A stretch of 25,962 nucleotides of DNA from JABDGZ01 sp964483785 (GCA_964483785.1 CAZACW010000030.1:1-25962); one strand, 5' to 3'; shown: positions 1 to 7,951, numbered from the stretch's first letter. Program-made: numbers and translations. The notes: generated from the letters alone by a model not told the origin.

Positions 1-819
1 GGCGTCGCTGGTCACCCCAATCAGAACCATGGCCCCGTTTATTTTCAGAAAACCCCGATACTGGCCCCAATCCAATTTGACGGCGACCGTGTTGAGTATC
101 AAATCAAAATAACGCGCTAATTGCTCAAAGGTCTTAGGATCATTGGTGGCCAAGACCTGACGGCCGCCGAGACGCAGGGCATCCTCTTTTTTGTCTAAGG
201 CCCTGGTCAAGACCGTGACTTCCGCTTTAAGCGCATGGCCGATTTTGACAGCCATATGGCCCAATCCGCCCAAGCCAATGACAGCCACTTTTTTACCTGG
301 GCCGGCCTTCCAATGGCGCAAAGGCGAATACGTCGTGATCCCGGCGCACAAAAGCGGCGCGGTTTTCTCCAAAGGAAGATTGGCCGGCAAGCGCAGGACA
401 AAATCCTCATCCACGACAATGGCAGAAGAATAGCCGCCATGGCAGATGGTCTGATTGTCCTTCTCCATGCAATTATAGGTAAAGATGGGATGCTGGCAGA
501 ACTGCTCCTGATGGTCCTTGCAATCAGGGCATTGCCGGCAGGAATCGACCAAACAGCCGACCCCTGCCTTGTCCCCTGGCTTAAAGCGCTTCACTCCTGC
601 GCCTACAGCCCGGACAGTCCCGACAATTTCATGCCCAGGGACCATGGGATAGATGGAATTGCTCCATTCATTGCGGGCTTGATGAATATCAGAATGGCAG
701 ACACCGCAATAGGCAATATCGATCACAACATCTTTCACTCCAGGGTCCCTGCGCGCAATCTGCATAGGTCCCAAGGGAACATTGGCGCTTGAAACGCCGT
801 AAGCTTTGACCTGGTTCAT
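1..819 (-). CDS. Zinc-dependent NAD(P) alcohol dehydrogenase, partial (YahK/cinnamyl-alcohol-dehydrogenase-like)
   Basis: Medium-chain zinc alcohol dehydrogenase that would interconvert alcohols and aldehydes with NAD(P)H in the cytosol. It is cut by the window edge; 273 codons are visible, most of a roughly 350-residue family member. The start is MNQVKAYGVSS. The catalytic-zinc motif is YCGVCHSD near residue 38, followed by PGHEIVG near 61. Four structural-zinc cysteines lie in CLVDSCRQCPDCKDHQEQFC near 89-108. The Rossmann signature GLGGLGH is near 190. ATG 817-819 is preceded by a GGAGAAAG ribosome site, and a promoter lies just upstream. This layout is typical of the YahK/AdhC branch, which usually prefers NADP and aldehyde reduction; the substrate cannot be told from sequence. 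It is transcribed divergently from the protease at 1031. Confidence 0.9.
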   Translation of the reverse strand, partial: MNQVKAYGVSSANVPLGPMQIARRDPGVKDVVIDIAYCGVCHSDIHQARNEWSNSIYPMVPGHEIVGTVRAVGAGVKRFKPGDKAGVGCLVDSCRQCPDCKDHQEQFCQHPIFTYNCMEKDNQTICHGGYSSAIVVDEDFVLRLPANLPLEKTAPLLCAGITTYSPLRHWKAGPGKKVAVIGLGGLGHMAVKIGHALKAEVTVLTRALDKKEDALRLGGRQVLATNDPKTFEQLARYFDLILNTVAVKLDWGQYRGFLKINGAMVLIGVTSDA

Positions 820-842
820 AGTCTTTCTCCAATAGAAGCATT

Positions 843-870
843 AGTTTACAAGAATTAGGCCCCTTGTCAA
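843..870 (-). promoter_or_regulatory. Sigma70-type promoter of the alcohol dehydrogenase gene
   Basis: On the minus strand, a perfect -35 TTGACA (870-865) is separated by 16 bp from a -10 TAAACT (848-843). Transcription would start near 836, giving a leader of about 17 nt that contains the GGAGAAAG ribosome site. The -35 lies inside a small palindrome, CCTTGACAAGG (862-872), which could be an operator, though 5-bp arms are weak evidence. Confidence 0.6.
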
Positions 871-1030
871 GGTTTTGGCAGGTATTTGTTTGATTTTTTA
901 AGTATAGGAGCTGATTTAACCCTCTATCAGTCAAAGCATTAGAAATTCTTAAGAAAACGCTTCCCCGTCTCAAGCCTCAAGCAGGCATTTAGAGCAAAAT
1001 CACCGGATATACTTGCCCGAGGTGGTGATT

Positions 1031-1705
1031 ATGGCTCAAAAGGACCTAAAAAAACTATTTTTTTTCATGGCGATGAGCGCCTTCAGCGGGCTTTTTGCCC
1101 TGCCAGCTCATGCCCAATTGGTCTATATCAAGGCCGTGGACGGCCTGGCCTATCATCAAAGGGACGGAAGGTCTGGATTAGGCAATGAAATCCGTTACGG
1201 CCAGGGCATTATCATCGATCCGGCCGGCATTATCGCCACCAATAAACATATTATCGGCAATGCCCAGCATATTTATGTCGCCTTGTCTGATACTCAAATT
1301 TATGAAGCCAAACTGCTGCGCCACAGCGCCTCTGATCTTAGCCTGATCAAAATCAACGCGCCGCATCCGCTGAAAGCCATGGCCATGGCAGACCCCACCT
1401 CCGTGCAGATCGGCAATTATGTGGTTGCCATTGCCAACGCGGATAAAACCCCTCTGGTCCATCGCTTAAAAAGCGGCCAAATCATCAATGTGTTTGAAGA
1501 AAATTCCACCCATAACGCGGAGTTTCTAGAGTTGAACATTCCCTTAAAGCCCGGAGACAGCGGAGGCCCGGTCTTAAGCGATACCGGCTCCCTCGTGGGC
1601 CTGATCATGGGCAAGCAGAAAAGCGACCCGTCGAAAAGCTATGCGGTCGCTTCCAACCGGATCCAAAAAGAATATTACATCTACAAAAATTCAGCGTTAA
1701 ATTAA
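1031..1705 (+). CDS. Secreted trypsin-like serine protease (S1 family)
   Basis: A chymotrypsin-fold serine protease expected to act in the periplasm or outside the cell. The catalytic triad is visible: His73 in TNKHII, Asp102 in SDLSLIKI and Ser177 in PGDSGGP. Residues 1-28 form a signal peptide: lysines, a hydrophobic stretch (LFFFMAMSAFSGLFALP) and a likely cut after AHA. The 224-residue length covers only the protease domain; there is no PDZ domain as in DegP/HtrA. I chose ATG 1031 because GAGGTGG sits 5 nt upstream; an in-frame TTG at 1013 would add six residues that encode that very ribosome site. It is the only clear plus-strand gene here, divergent from the dehydrogenase. Substrate unknown. 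Confidence 0.85.
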   Translation: MAQKDLKKLFFFMAMSAFSGLFALPAHAQLVYIKAVDGLAYHQRDGRSGLGNEIRYGQGIIIDPAGIIATNKHIIGNAQHIYVALSDTQIYEAKLLRHSASDLSLIKINAPHPLKAMAMADPTSVQIGNYVVAIANADKTPLVHRLKSGQIINVFEENSTHNAEFLELNIPLKPGDSGGPVLSDTGSLVGLIMGKQKSDPSKSYAVASNRIQKEYYIYKNSALN

Positions 1706-1714
1706 TGTGGCTCG

Positions 1715-1888
1715 ACACATGTAGTAGGAATGCAAGAATATGTTTTTTCATGGCGACGCGCCCCCCAACCCCCCAAACGCGGCGCGTCGGAGCTACAAAA
1801 GAGAACATTTGTAAGCAGCTCCTGTGCGCCTGGGGGGAGAGCGCATCGCCTTATCAAAAACATATTCTTGCATTCCTGCTAAATGTAT
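1715..1888. repeat. 174-bp MITE-like element with 33-bp imperfect terminal inverted repeats
   Basis: Left arm 1715-1747 pairs with right arm 1856-1888 with three or four imperfect positions, including a run around TAGGAATGCAAGAATATG. The interior holds further self-complementary blocks (GACGCGCC against GGCGCGTC, GGAGCT against AGCTCC) and C-rich/G-rich runs, so the whole element could fold into one long hairpin. It starts 10 bp after the protease stop and touches the palindrome at 1886-1926. No convincing gene lies inside. It could be a non-autonomous transposable element or a large structured 3' end shared by the two convergent genes. Confidence 0.6.
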
Positions 1889-1926
1889 AAAACCATCACA
1901 ACCCCCGGGGTTGTGATGGTTTTATA
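1886..1926. terminator. Perfect palindrome, bidirectional terminator candidate (repeat family copy 1)
   Basis: The arm AACCATCACAACCCC (1891-1905), one central base and the exact reverse complement (1907-1921) form the 31-bp family core. Here the pairing extends outward to 1886 and 1926, giving 20-bp arms. Both strands continue into TTTTAT, so it can end transcription from both convergent genes. The ccsA stop codon (1922-1924) lies inside the right arm. Four other copies occur in the window. Confidence 0.75.
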
Positions 1927-3832
1927 TTAAATAAACGGCGGCGGATGCGGCCAGGATAAAGAGGATTTCCGCGCCGGCAAAGATAAACAAAGCATTGGCA
2001 ATGCCTGAGGTGAATCCGTAGGAATGCAGTCCGATGCTAAGCAAATTGACGCCAAACCAGGCCCACATCACCACCATCATCCCAATGACACAGCCGACGG
2101 CAAGGCCAAAGGCAGAGATCATTTTTGCGTACTTGGCATGAAACAAAATGGCCAGCCAAAGCACAATCATCAAGGCGCCGTTTTCCTTGGGGTCCCATCC
2201 CCAAAACCGGCCCCAGCTTTGGTCTGCCCAGATGCCGCCTAAATTCGTGCCTAAAAATGTCAGGGTGAGCGCAACCCCCATCATGCCTAAAATGGTTTTA
2301 TGGGTCGCTTCCAAGACTTCGGCTTTTTTCTTCAACGCGGCCTGGATCAGCCAAATATGCCCCAGGATCCCGACGACACAGGTGGCGCCGTAGCCCATGG
2401 TGATGGTGGTCACGTGGGTGCCCAGCCAAAAATTGGAATTCAAGACCGCCACCAGCATTTTCAAGGTATCGCCCTCGGCGCTGTAGCGGCCGGCGATGAA
2501 AAGCAAAGCGGTGCCGCTTAAGGCCGCGGTCACCAGCCCCAGCCATCGCCGGTTGAAATATTCGATGCAAAAGCAAAGCGATACGCAGATAAAACTGACA
2601 AAGATAAAGGTCTCATAAAGACTGCTCACCGGCGGACGGCCCATGATCAATATGCGGGCCAAAAGGCCCAAGGCATGCGGGATCCATCCAGCCAGCAAAG
2701 AAATACAGCCAAGCGCATACCAGATTTTGGAAGATGAGGCAAAGGAGACGATAAAAAAGATAAAGGTCAGGATATAAAATGCCCTGGCCCAGCTAAAAGG
2801 CCCGGCCGCGTGATACGCCAGCTCAATCGGAAATTTACGGATGGTTTTAAGCACATCGGGCGGCAAGCTGTTGTTAAGGGCCGCGCAATAATGGCGGGCT
2901 GCCTGGTCCATGACGCTCAAACGGCCCGCGCTAAAAGCTAAGGCCATCTGCTGCCAGTAGGCGATCAGGGCGCGTGTTTGATCATTGGAAAAATCCTGGG
3001 CCATGGCATCCCAGGGGCTTACCCACGCACTGGCCTGACGGACCGGGATGACTAAAAAAGGCAGGTCCTGGTTGTTCTTGGACCATTGATACATATGACT
3101 GACCGCTGTCCATAATTCCATCTGCGACGGAGTCAATGGATTTTTGGCCGCGGTCTTAAGGCCAAAGGCCAGGGCCTTGAGCTTTTCTGCCCTTGAGGCC
3201 AAATCAATATAGCTGAATTGATTTTGCTCCTGCGGCAGGTTTAATTCAGCCTTGATATCCGAAGCGTCGAGCGTAAAATCAGGATTAGGATAAGCCCACT
3301 GGAATTCCATGGTGAACAATAAATATAAATCGACGTTTTGCGCCACACGGATGATTTCATTTTCCGTGAGGCTGCGCTTGGCCTCGTCGATACGGTCCGC
3401 CCCTTTTTTTAACCGCTCGAGCTCGAAATAATGGCCCCTGATTTGGGCAAAGCTGTAGCGCCGTGCTTCCTCGGGTTTGATATTCAAAGCCACGGCGAGA
3501 TTGGGATCATTGATAAGAAAGATCTTGTCCTCCATGGTTTTGACAGGCGCGAACAAGAGCTTGGCCAGCCATGCAGACGCCTCGGTGCGGCCGCAGTTTT
3601 CCCTGCCGGAGAATTGCAAAAGGAGATTGCGCGCAAAAGTATCCAAAGGCTTGATCCGGCCTTCGTGCAGAACAGGGATGCTTTTAAAATGGCCGAAATA
3701 CTCCTCGGCCTGGCTTAATGGCATCCAAGAAAAAAACGCCATGGCCAGCCAACACAGCGGGCGCAGTAATCTCATCTTCAAGAGATGGCCACGCCGCTGA
3801 AATGCTTCTCTTGTCATGATGTCCCTATTCAT
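1922..3832 (-). CDS. ccsA: Cytochrome c biogenesis protein CcsA (heme handling, System II)
   Basis: A membrane protein that carries heme to the outside and, with ResB, attaches it to apocytochromes c. After an N-terminal signal or membrane segment (residues about 20-42) comes an extracytoplasmic region of some 300 residues starting SIPVLHEGRIKPLDTFAR. This resembles the extension of CcsA proteins in Planctomycetes and Bacteroidetes. From about residue 345 there are roughly eight membrane segments, with the heme-handling signature WGWDPKE near 545 followed by an invariant-type HAKYAK. At 636 residues it is much longer than plain CcsA because of the N-terminal region. Its ATG overlaps the ResB stop by 4 nt (ATGA), so the two are translationally coupled. 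In-frame ATGs at codons 6 and 20 are possible alternative starts. Confidence 0.88.
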   Translation of the reverse strand: MNRDIMTREAFQRRGHLLKMRLLRPLCWLAMAFFSWMPLSQAEEYFGHFKSIPVLHEGRIKPLDTFARNLLLQFSGRENCGRTEASAWLAKLLFAPVKTMEDKIFLINDPNLAVALNIKPEEARRYSFAQIRGHYFELERLKKGADRIDEAKRSLTENEIIRVAQNVDLYLLFTMEFQWAYPNPDFTLDASDIKAELNLPQEQNQFSYIDLASRAEKLKALAFGLKTAAKNPLTPSQMELWTAVSHMYQWSKNNQDLPFLVIPVRQASAWVSPWDAMAQDFSNDQTRALIAYWQQMALAFSAGRLSVMDQAARHYCAALNNSLPPDVLKTIRKFPIELAYHAAGPFSWARAFYILTFIFFIVSFASSSKIWYALGCISLLAGWIPHALGLLARILIMGRPPVSSLYETFIFVSFICVSLCFCIEYFNRRWLGLVTAALSGTALLFIAGRYSAEGDTLKMLVAVLNSNFWLGTHVTTITMGYGATCVVGILGHIWLIQAALKKKAEVLEATHKTILGMMGVALTLTFLGTNLGGIWADQSWGRFWGWDPKENGALMIVLWLAILFHAKYAKMISAFGLAVGCVIGMMVVMWAWFGVNLLSIGLHSYGFTSGIANALFIFAGAEILFILAASAAVYLI

Positions 3833-4563
3833 AATTTATTCTTGGCCGCAAAAGCCTGGATCAAAAAATGCAGAGCCAGGCCGAAAAATACCATCAAACA
3901 AGCCGCATAAGGCAGCCCCCGCGCCGCGTTCTTCACCACGGCCAGCGTCGAGTACTGCCTTCCCCTCGCGTCCTTGTCGTAAGAGGCTTGAAAAATCGTG
4001 TAGTCCTGATAGGTCAAAGGATGGTTCATGTGGATGCGCACCTGGCGCTCAAGGCCGGAGGCGGATATGGTCACCCAGCTTTCATAGCTTTGCGCGACGC
4101 TTGTCCCAGGATAAAAACCTGCTTTAAAGCGGTCCAATCTTAACGTAAAGGGCAAGGGATAGGTCTTTTGTGCGTCTGTATAGGACCTTGAGACCGTGGC
4201 CGTTGTCCCTTCCATCAAGCGGACATAGGATTCCCGGGAAAGATGGAAAATGCAGAAGGCGGCGATGAAATACAAGAGTAAACCGAGATGAATGATGAGA
4301 TTGCCGAGGCTTGACCATCGGCGGAAGCGGTCGAAATCGCTGATCAGCATGCTGACAAGATTGATGAACAAGACCCACAGGACCAATTGCGCGCCTGGAA
4401 AAGGCAGCCAGCCTCCGGCTAAAAAGAAAAAGGAGGCGAAAAACCTTTCCTGGGCCGCGTAAAGCCCCTGCTCAACCTGGGCCACGGTCCCCCAAAAGGT
4501 GAGGACAAAAAGCAAAAACAAGGCAACGACCGTCAGGCGGACTGAACTTAAAATTTTGATCAC
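3829..4563 (-). CDS. resB: ResB/Ccs1-like cytochrome c biogenesis protein
   Basis: Partner of CcsA in System II cytochrome c maturation; it presents reduced apocytochrome c for heme attachment at the outer face of the membrane. The 244-residue protein opens with the family start LSSVRLTVVALFLLF (segment 1). A second segment lies near residues 55-72 and a third (LIIHLGLLLYFIAAFCIF) near 88-105. A soluble extracytoplasmic domain of about 100 residues follows (HMNHPLTYQDYTIFQASY), then a final segment near 215-235. It is shorter than classical ResB (over 500 residues) but matches the compact form. The start is GTG 4561-4563, 3 nt after the asnB stop, with AAGGGA overlapping the end of asnB. Confidence 0.85.
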   Translation of the reverse strand: MIKILSSVRLTVVALFLLFVLTFWGTVAQVEQGLYAAQERFFASFFFLAGGWLPFPGAQLVLWVLFINLVSMLISDFDRFRRWSSLGNLIIHLGLLLYFIAAFCIFHLSRESYVRLMEGTTATVSRSYTDAQKTYPLPFTLRLDRFKAGFYPGTSVAQSYESWVTISASGLERQVRIHMNHPLTYQDYTIFQASYDKDARGRQYSTLAVVKNAARGLPYAACLMVFFGLALHFLIQAFAAKNKL

Positions 4564-4566
4564 AAA

Positions 4567-6513
4567 TTATCCCTTAAACAGCAAGGTTTCGAAATTCACT
4601 TCTGTCAGCGGACGGGACACGGAAACCACCGGCGCTTGGAGAATACGTTTGCGATACCAGGCCGCAAATACCAGAAGCCCCCAGATTTCATAGCCATACG
4701 AGCGCCGGCCTGCCATGTGCTTGCGGATGATATCCCCGACGGCAGAAACATCAAAAACCCCCATCTCTTTCAAGGAGCGTTCGGACAGCAGGTCCGCGAT
4801 TTTGTCCTTCAAATAAGTGCGTACCCAATGATGAATGGGGACGCTGAAGCCCTGTTTGGGGCGAAGGGCTGTGCCTGGCCCAAAGATCTTCGAGGCCGCG
4901 GCGCGCAGTAAGACCTTGGATTGCCCCGTTGGACTTATTTTAAATCGATCGGGCCTCTCCATCAGCCATTCAGCCAAATGATGTTCCAGAAAAGGCGCGC
5001 GGATTTCCAGGCCATGGGCCATGCCCATGCGGTCTGTCTTGGTCAAAATATCATTCGGCAGATAATCCTGGATGTCCCAGGACTGAAATTGCGCTAATTT
5101 TAAAGATTGAGGAAAAGCCGTGTTCCAAGATCTCATTAAAGCTCCGTCGGCCTTGTCAGCGTCCTTCATGAGGGCGCGCAGATCCTTAGGAAGCCAGGTC
5201 CCGTTCCAGGACACATGGGCCGCGCGCGGCGGCAAATCAGCGGCGCGCAAAAAGCGTCTGAGCTTATAACTGAAGGTGACCTTGCCTTCGCTGGTAGGGA
5301 TATGCTCTGCCCAGTTAGACAGCGTGCGGCGCAGGTATCCCGGCCATTGCGCGATCAGTGCGCTGTGCAGATGGCTGGCCCAATAAGTCAGATAGCCGGC
5401 GCCCAGCTCATCCCCTCCATCGCCTCCCAAGACCACCTTATGGTCTGCAGCGGCCCTGCGGGACACAGCCCATAAAGGCAGGCAGGATGAATCCGCCAGC
5501 GGGTCATCCGCGTGGCTGATGATATCCTCGAATTCATCCAAAATGCGGGGCGTTAACTCGACCCTGGTCAGGGCCAGGCCCAATTTGTCCGCGGCTCGAC
5601 GGGCGAAGGAAAATTCGCTGTAACTATTTTCCTTAAAATCGACACAGTAAGCATGGACAATCCGGCCCTGCCGCACGGCAGACTCGGCGATCAAGGAAGA
5701 GTCGATACCGCCTGATAAAAAAAGACCCACCGGCACATCGCTTTGAAGGCAATATTTTACGGCGCGGTCAAAAACCGGCTGGAATTCATTTAGAGTCCCT
5801 TCAAGGCCCGGCTCAGTGTCCGCACGCGCAGCGGATTTTTCCGACGGTAAAGACCAATAGATGCCGCCTTCTTCATGGTCCTGGCCTAAAATCATCCAGC
5901 TAGCCGGCGCCAGGCGCTGGATGCCTTGAAGTAACGTTGCATGGCCCGGCGTATAATTCAGGCAGAGATAATCAAAAAGCGCGTCGATGTTCAATTGCCT
6001 GGATAAATCAGGCAGGGCAGCCAAGGGTGCCGGCTCTGAGGCAAAGGCAAAATAGCCAGAGGACCTGATCCAGTACAATGGTTTTTCGCCGAAACGGTCC
6101 CTGGCTAAAAATATTTCTTTGCGCTGGCGGTCTGCCAGGGCCAGGGCGAACATGCCGATGAGTTTTTCCGGCAATTTTCTGCCCCAGGCCTGATAGCCGG
6201 CCAAAAGCACTTCCGTGTCCGACCGGGTCGAAAAAACATGTCCCAGATGGACCAACTCCTCCCTTAATTCTTTGTAATTGTAAATTTCGCCGTTAAAGAC
6301 AATGACATAGCGCCCGTCGGCCGTAGCCATGGGCTGATGTCCGCCTTCAAGGTCAATGATGGAAAGCCTGCGGTGGCCCAAAAAGAAAGGGCCGTTGGCC
6401 CACCAGGCCCCTTCATCCGGGCCGCGGTGGTTTAACAGATTGATGAACTTGGGCCAATATTCCCTATGCGGGGCAGGCCCGTTTTTGGAGAGGATCCCGA
6501 CGATCCCGCACAT
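4567..6513 (-). CDS. asnB: Asparagine synthetase, glutamine-hydrolysing
   Basis: Makes asparagine (or amidates a related carboxylate) from aspartate, ATP and glutamine. After Met1 removal the nucleophile is Cys2 (MCGIVGIL). The class II amidotransferase domain covers about residues 2-200, with NHRGPDEG near 30 and FNGEIYNY near 73. The synthetase domain has the ATP pyrophosphatase loop LSGGIDSS near 265 and GGDGGDELGAGY near 370. Length (648) is normal for bacterial AsnB. It begins 5 nt after the glycosyltransferase stop, with the AAGGGG ribosome site inside that gene's end. Many AsnB-like proteins beside glycosyltransferases amidate surface sugars or exopolysaccharide rather than free aspartate, which is possible here. 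Confidence 0.9.
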   Translation of the reverse strand: MCGIVGILSKNGPAPHREYWPKFINLLNHRGPDEGAWWANGPFFLGHRRLSIIDLEGGHQPMATADGRYVIVFNGEIYNYKELREELVHLGHVFSTRSDTEVLLAGYQAWGRKLPEKLIGMFALALADRQRKEIFLARDRFGEKPLYWIRSSGYFAFASEPAPLAALPDLSRQLNIDALFDYLCLNYTPGHATLLQGIQRLAPASWMILGQDHEEGGIYWSLPSEKSAARADTEPGLEGTLNEFQPVFDRAVKYCLQSDVPVGLFLSGGIDSSLIAESAVRQGRIVHAYCVDFKENSYSEFSFARRAADKLGLALTRVELTPRILDEFEDIISHADDPLADSSCLPLWAVSRRAAADHKVVLGGDGGDELGAGYLTYWASHLHSALIAQWPGYLRRTLSNWAEHIPTSEGKVTFSYKLRRFLRAADLPPRAAHVSWNGTWLPKDLRALMKDADKADGALMRSWNTAFPQSLKLAQFQSWDIQDYLPNDILTKTDRMGMAHGLEIRAPFLEHHLAEWLMERPDRFKISPTGQSKVLLRAAASKIFGPGTALRPKQGFSVPIHHWVRTYLKDKIADLLSERSLKEMGVFDVSAVGDIIRKHMAGRRSYGYEIWGLLVFAAWYRKRILQAPVVSVSRPLTEVNFETLLFKG

Positions 6514-6518
6514 GCTTT

Positions 6519-7550
6519 TTAAGCCCCTTGGTGCTTGTAGTTGAATTCGGACCTGATCTTATAAAACCTTTCCCCTTTGCGGGAAAAATGGAAACGCGTC
6601 ATCACTTCCGAAATGATCCCGATCAAGACGATTTGAAGGGAACAGGCCAAAAACAGCATCGAAAGGATAAACCAGCCGATATATTCCTGGGCCGCATGGA
6701 TGTGATGATAATACGCCCAAAACACGAGAAAGCCCAAAATGGCTGAGCCTGCGGCAAAGAACAAAAGCGCGATCTTGCCGTAAATCCTGAAAGGCCGATC
6801 GAGATAATGGGTCAAAAAAAACAGCAAAATCAAATCCAGGGCCACACCTGTGGTGCGGCCCAGGCCGTAATTGCTTTTGCCGCTGCGGCGGGGAATGTTC
6901 TGGATGGGGATTTCCGTGATCTGGCCGCCGATATTGCCGACTAAAACCGGCACAAAACGGTGGAATTCGCCCAGCAGGCTGATTTCATTGATAAGCTCCG
7001 CGCGGTAGGCACGGTAGGTGGTGCCGAAATCATGGATGGGAATGCGAGAAATGCCGCGGATTACGGCATTGGCCGCGGCCGAAGGCCAGCAGCGGATAAA
7101 ATTTTCCCGGCGCTCATGGCGCCATCCGCAGACCAAATCATAGCCTTCCTCGATCTTGTTCAAAAATTGCGGGATCTCCTCGGGAAAATGCTGAAGGTCC
7201 GAATCTAAGGAAATGATCACATCTCCCCTGGCGCAGTCGATGCCGCATTGCAGGGCATGGGTCTGTCCGTAATTGCGGCGAAACTCGATGATCCTGATCC
7301 TGGAATCCTGCATCGCCTTCTGCTTCATCAAATCCAGGCTTTTGTCCAGGCTTTTATCATCGACCAAGATGATCTCGAAACTATAGCGGTCGTTAAGGGG
7401 CTTAATGGTTTGCAGGATGCGGTCGATGAATTCATGGATCACCGCCTCTTCATTGAATACGGAAGAGATGATGCTCACTTTTTTTTGACCAGGGGCCTGC
7501 GCCTGGGTCTTGGAATCTAAGTTGGAAGGCAAAACGTCATTGTGGGGCAT
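6519..7550 (-). CDS. GT2 family glycosyltransferase with two C-terminal membrane helices (DPM1/ArnC-like)
   Basis: A GT-A fold, family 2 glycosyltransferase likely to transfer a sugar to a polyprenyl phosphate at the inner face of the membrane. The catalytic domain starts KKVSIISSVFNEEAVI near residue 24. It carries VDDKSLDKS near 63 and the metal-binding DSD of SLDSDLQHFPEE near 115-126. Two hydrophobic helices follow near 255-280 and 298-325. This architecture matches dolichol- or undecaprenyl-phosphate sugar transferases such as ArnC and GtrB. The sugar cannot be assigned. It is the first gene of the operon running to ccsA and lies 129 nt downstream of tRNA-Ser. The start shows only weak ribosome-site similarity. 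Confidence 0.85.
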   Translation of the reverse strand: MPHNDVLPSNLDSKTQAQAPGQKKVSIISSVFNEEAVIHEFIDRILQTIKPLNDRYSFEIILVDDKSLDKSLDLMKQKAMQDSRIRIIEFRRNYGQTHALQCGIDCARGDVIISLDSDLQHFPEEIPQFLNKIEEGYDLVCGWRHERRENFIRCWPSAAANAVIRGISRIPIHDFGTTYRAYRAELINEISLLGEFHRFVPVLVGNIGGQITEIPIQNIPRRSGKSNYGLGRTTGVALDLILLFFLTHYLDRPFRIYGKIALLFFAAGSAILGFLVFWAYYHHIHAAQEYIGWFILSMLFLACSLQIVLIGIISEVMTRFHFSRKGERFYKIRSEFNYKHQGA

Positions 7551-7608
7551 TGGCCGATAACCGGTTGATTTCCAATTATTCTACTGAAAATTAGGCTTAC
7601 ATCAACCA

Positions 7609-7637
7609 AAAATAATTGGGACAAAATAATTGGGACA
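7609..7637. repeat. Tandem 14-bp direct repeat
   Basis: AAAATAATTGGGAC occurs twice head to tail (7609-7622 and 7623-7636). The second copy runs into the left arm of the hairpin at 7629-7675. This could be slippage or a footprint left by insertion of the hairpin element. Confidence 0.6.
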
Positions 7638-7675
7638 CATTGAATTTTTGAATACAAAATTCAATGTGTCCCAAT
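7629..7675 (-). terminator. 20-bp-arm hairpin downstream of tRNA-Ser, probable terminator
   Basis: ATTGGGACACATTGAATTTT (7629-7648) pairs exactly with its reverse complement at 7656-7675 around a 7-nt loop. It begins 4 nt past the encoded CCA of the tRNA and is followed on the minus strand by TTATTTTG, so it can end the tRNA transcript. The GGGACAC core recalls the other GGGAC hairpins in the window, so it may be a repeat element used as a terminator. Confidence 0.6.
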
Positions 7676-7679
7676 AAAC

Positions 7680-7769
7680 TGGCGGAGAGGCAGGGATTCG
7701 AACCCTGGAGACACTTTCATGTCTACACGCTCTCCAAGCGTGCGCCTTCAACCACTCGGCCACCTCTCC
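7680..7769 (-). tRNA. tRNA-Ser (anticodon GGA)
   Basis: Class II tRNA of 90 nt with an encoded CCA. The acceptor stem GGAGAGG (5') pairs with CCTCTCC (3'), followed by discriminator G and CCA. The D arm begins GGCCGAGTGG. The anticodon stem CACGC/GCGTG closes the loop TTGGAGA, giving anticodon GGA, which reads UCC and UCU. A variable arm of serine-tRNA length precedes GGTTCGAATCC of the T arm. Confidence 0.95.
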
Positions 7770-7807
7770 GTACCAAAGCTTTACTTTCTCAAATTTATCC
7801 AGAAAAC

Positions 7808-7867
7808 GGAGAGGTGTTGTGCATGCTTCCATAATATAAAAATTCAGAGAAGCATGCCCACCTCTCC
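7808..7867. repeat. Two-part inverted repeat upstream of tRNA-Ser
   Basis: GGAGAGGTG (7808-7816) and GCATGCTTC (7821-7829) pair with GAAGCATGC (7849-7857) and CACCTCTCC (7859-7867), with small bulges. The outer nine bases are the same as the first nine bases of tRNA-Ser on the other strand. It lies between the ABC-F terminators and the tRNA. No T-run adjoins it, so a terminator role is doubtful. Confidence 0.5.
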
Positions 7868-7872
7868 CATAT

Positions 7873-7902
7873 AACCATCACAACCCCGGAGGTTGTGATG
7901 GG
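7873..7902. repeat. Imperfect copy of the 31-bp palindrome (copy 2)
   Basis: The left arm AACCATCACAACC and right arm GGTTGTGATGG match the family; the centre is changed (CCGGA) and the last base pair is lost. It lies 18 bp from copy 3 and would be the second of two stacked hairpins downstream of the ABC-F gene. Confidence 0.7.
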
Positions 7903-7920
7903 CTTGCCACCTTTCCACAA

Positions 7921-7951
7921 AACCATCACAACCCCCGGGGTTGTGATGGTT
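7921..7951. terminator. 31-bp palindrome overlapping the ABC-F stop (copy 3)
   Basis: Perfect family copy. It supplies the last eight codons (QPSQPRGL) and the TGA stop (7926-7928) of the ABC-F gene. On the minus strand it is followed by TTTTG, so it may end the rsmD-to-ABC-F operon together with copy 2. Confidence 0.7.

Noticed and set aside
235..792. 185-codon plus-strand open frame
   Set aside because: It lies antisense to the alcohol dehydrogenase, whose zinc and NAD motifs are unmistakable on the minus strand; the plus-strand protein has no recognisable features.
1013..1030. TTG start for the protease giving 230 residues
   Set aside because: The added codons overlap the GAGGTGG ribosome site that serves the ATG at 1031, and the signal peptide is better formed from that ATG.
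1705..1890. 61-codon frame between protease and ccsA
   Set aside because: It is made almost wholly of the inverted-repeat element, has no ribosome site and reads through the terminal repeats.
7602..7832. 76-codon minus-strand frame over the tRNA
   Set aside because: It is tRNA-Ser read as protein; a common annotation artefact.
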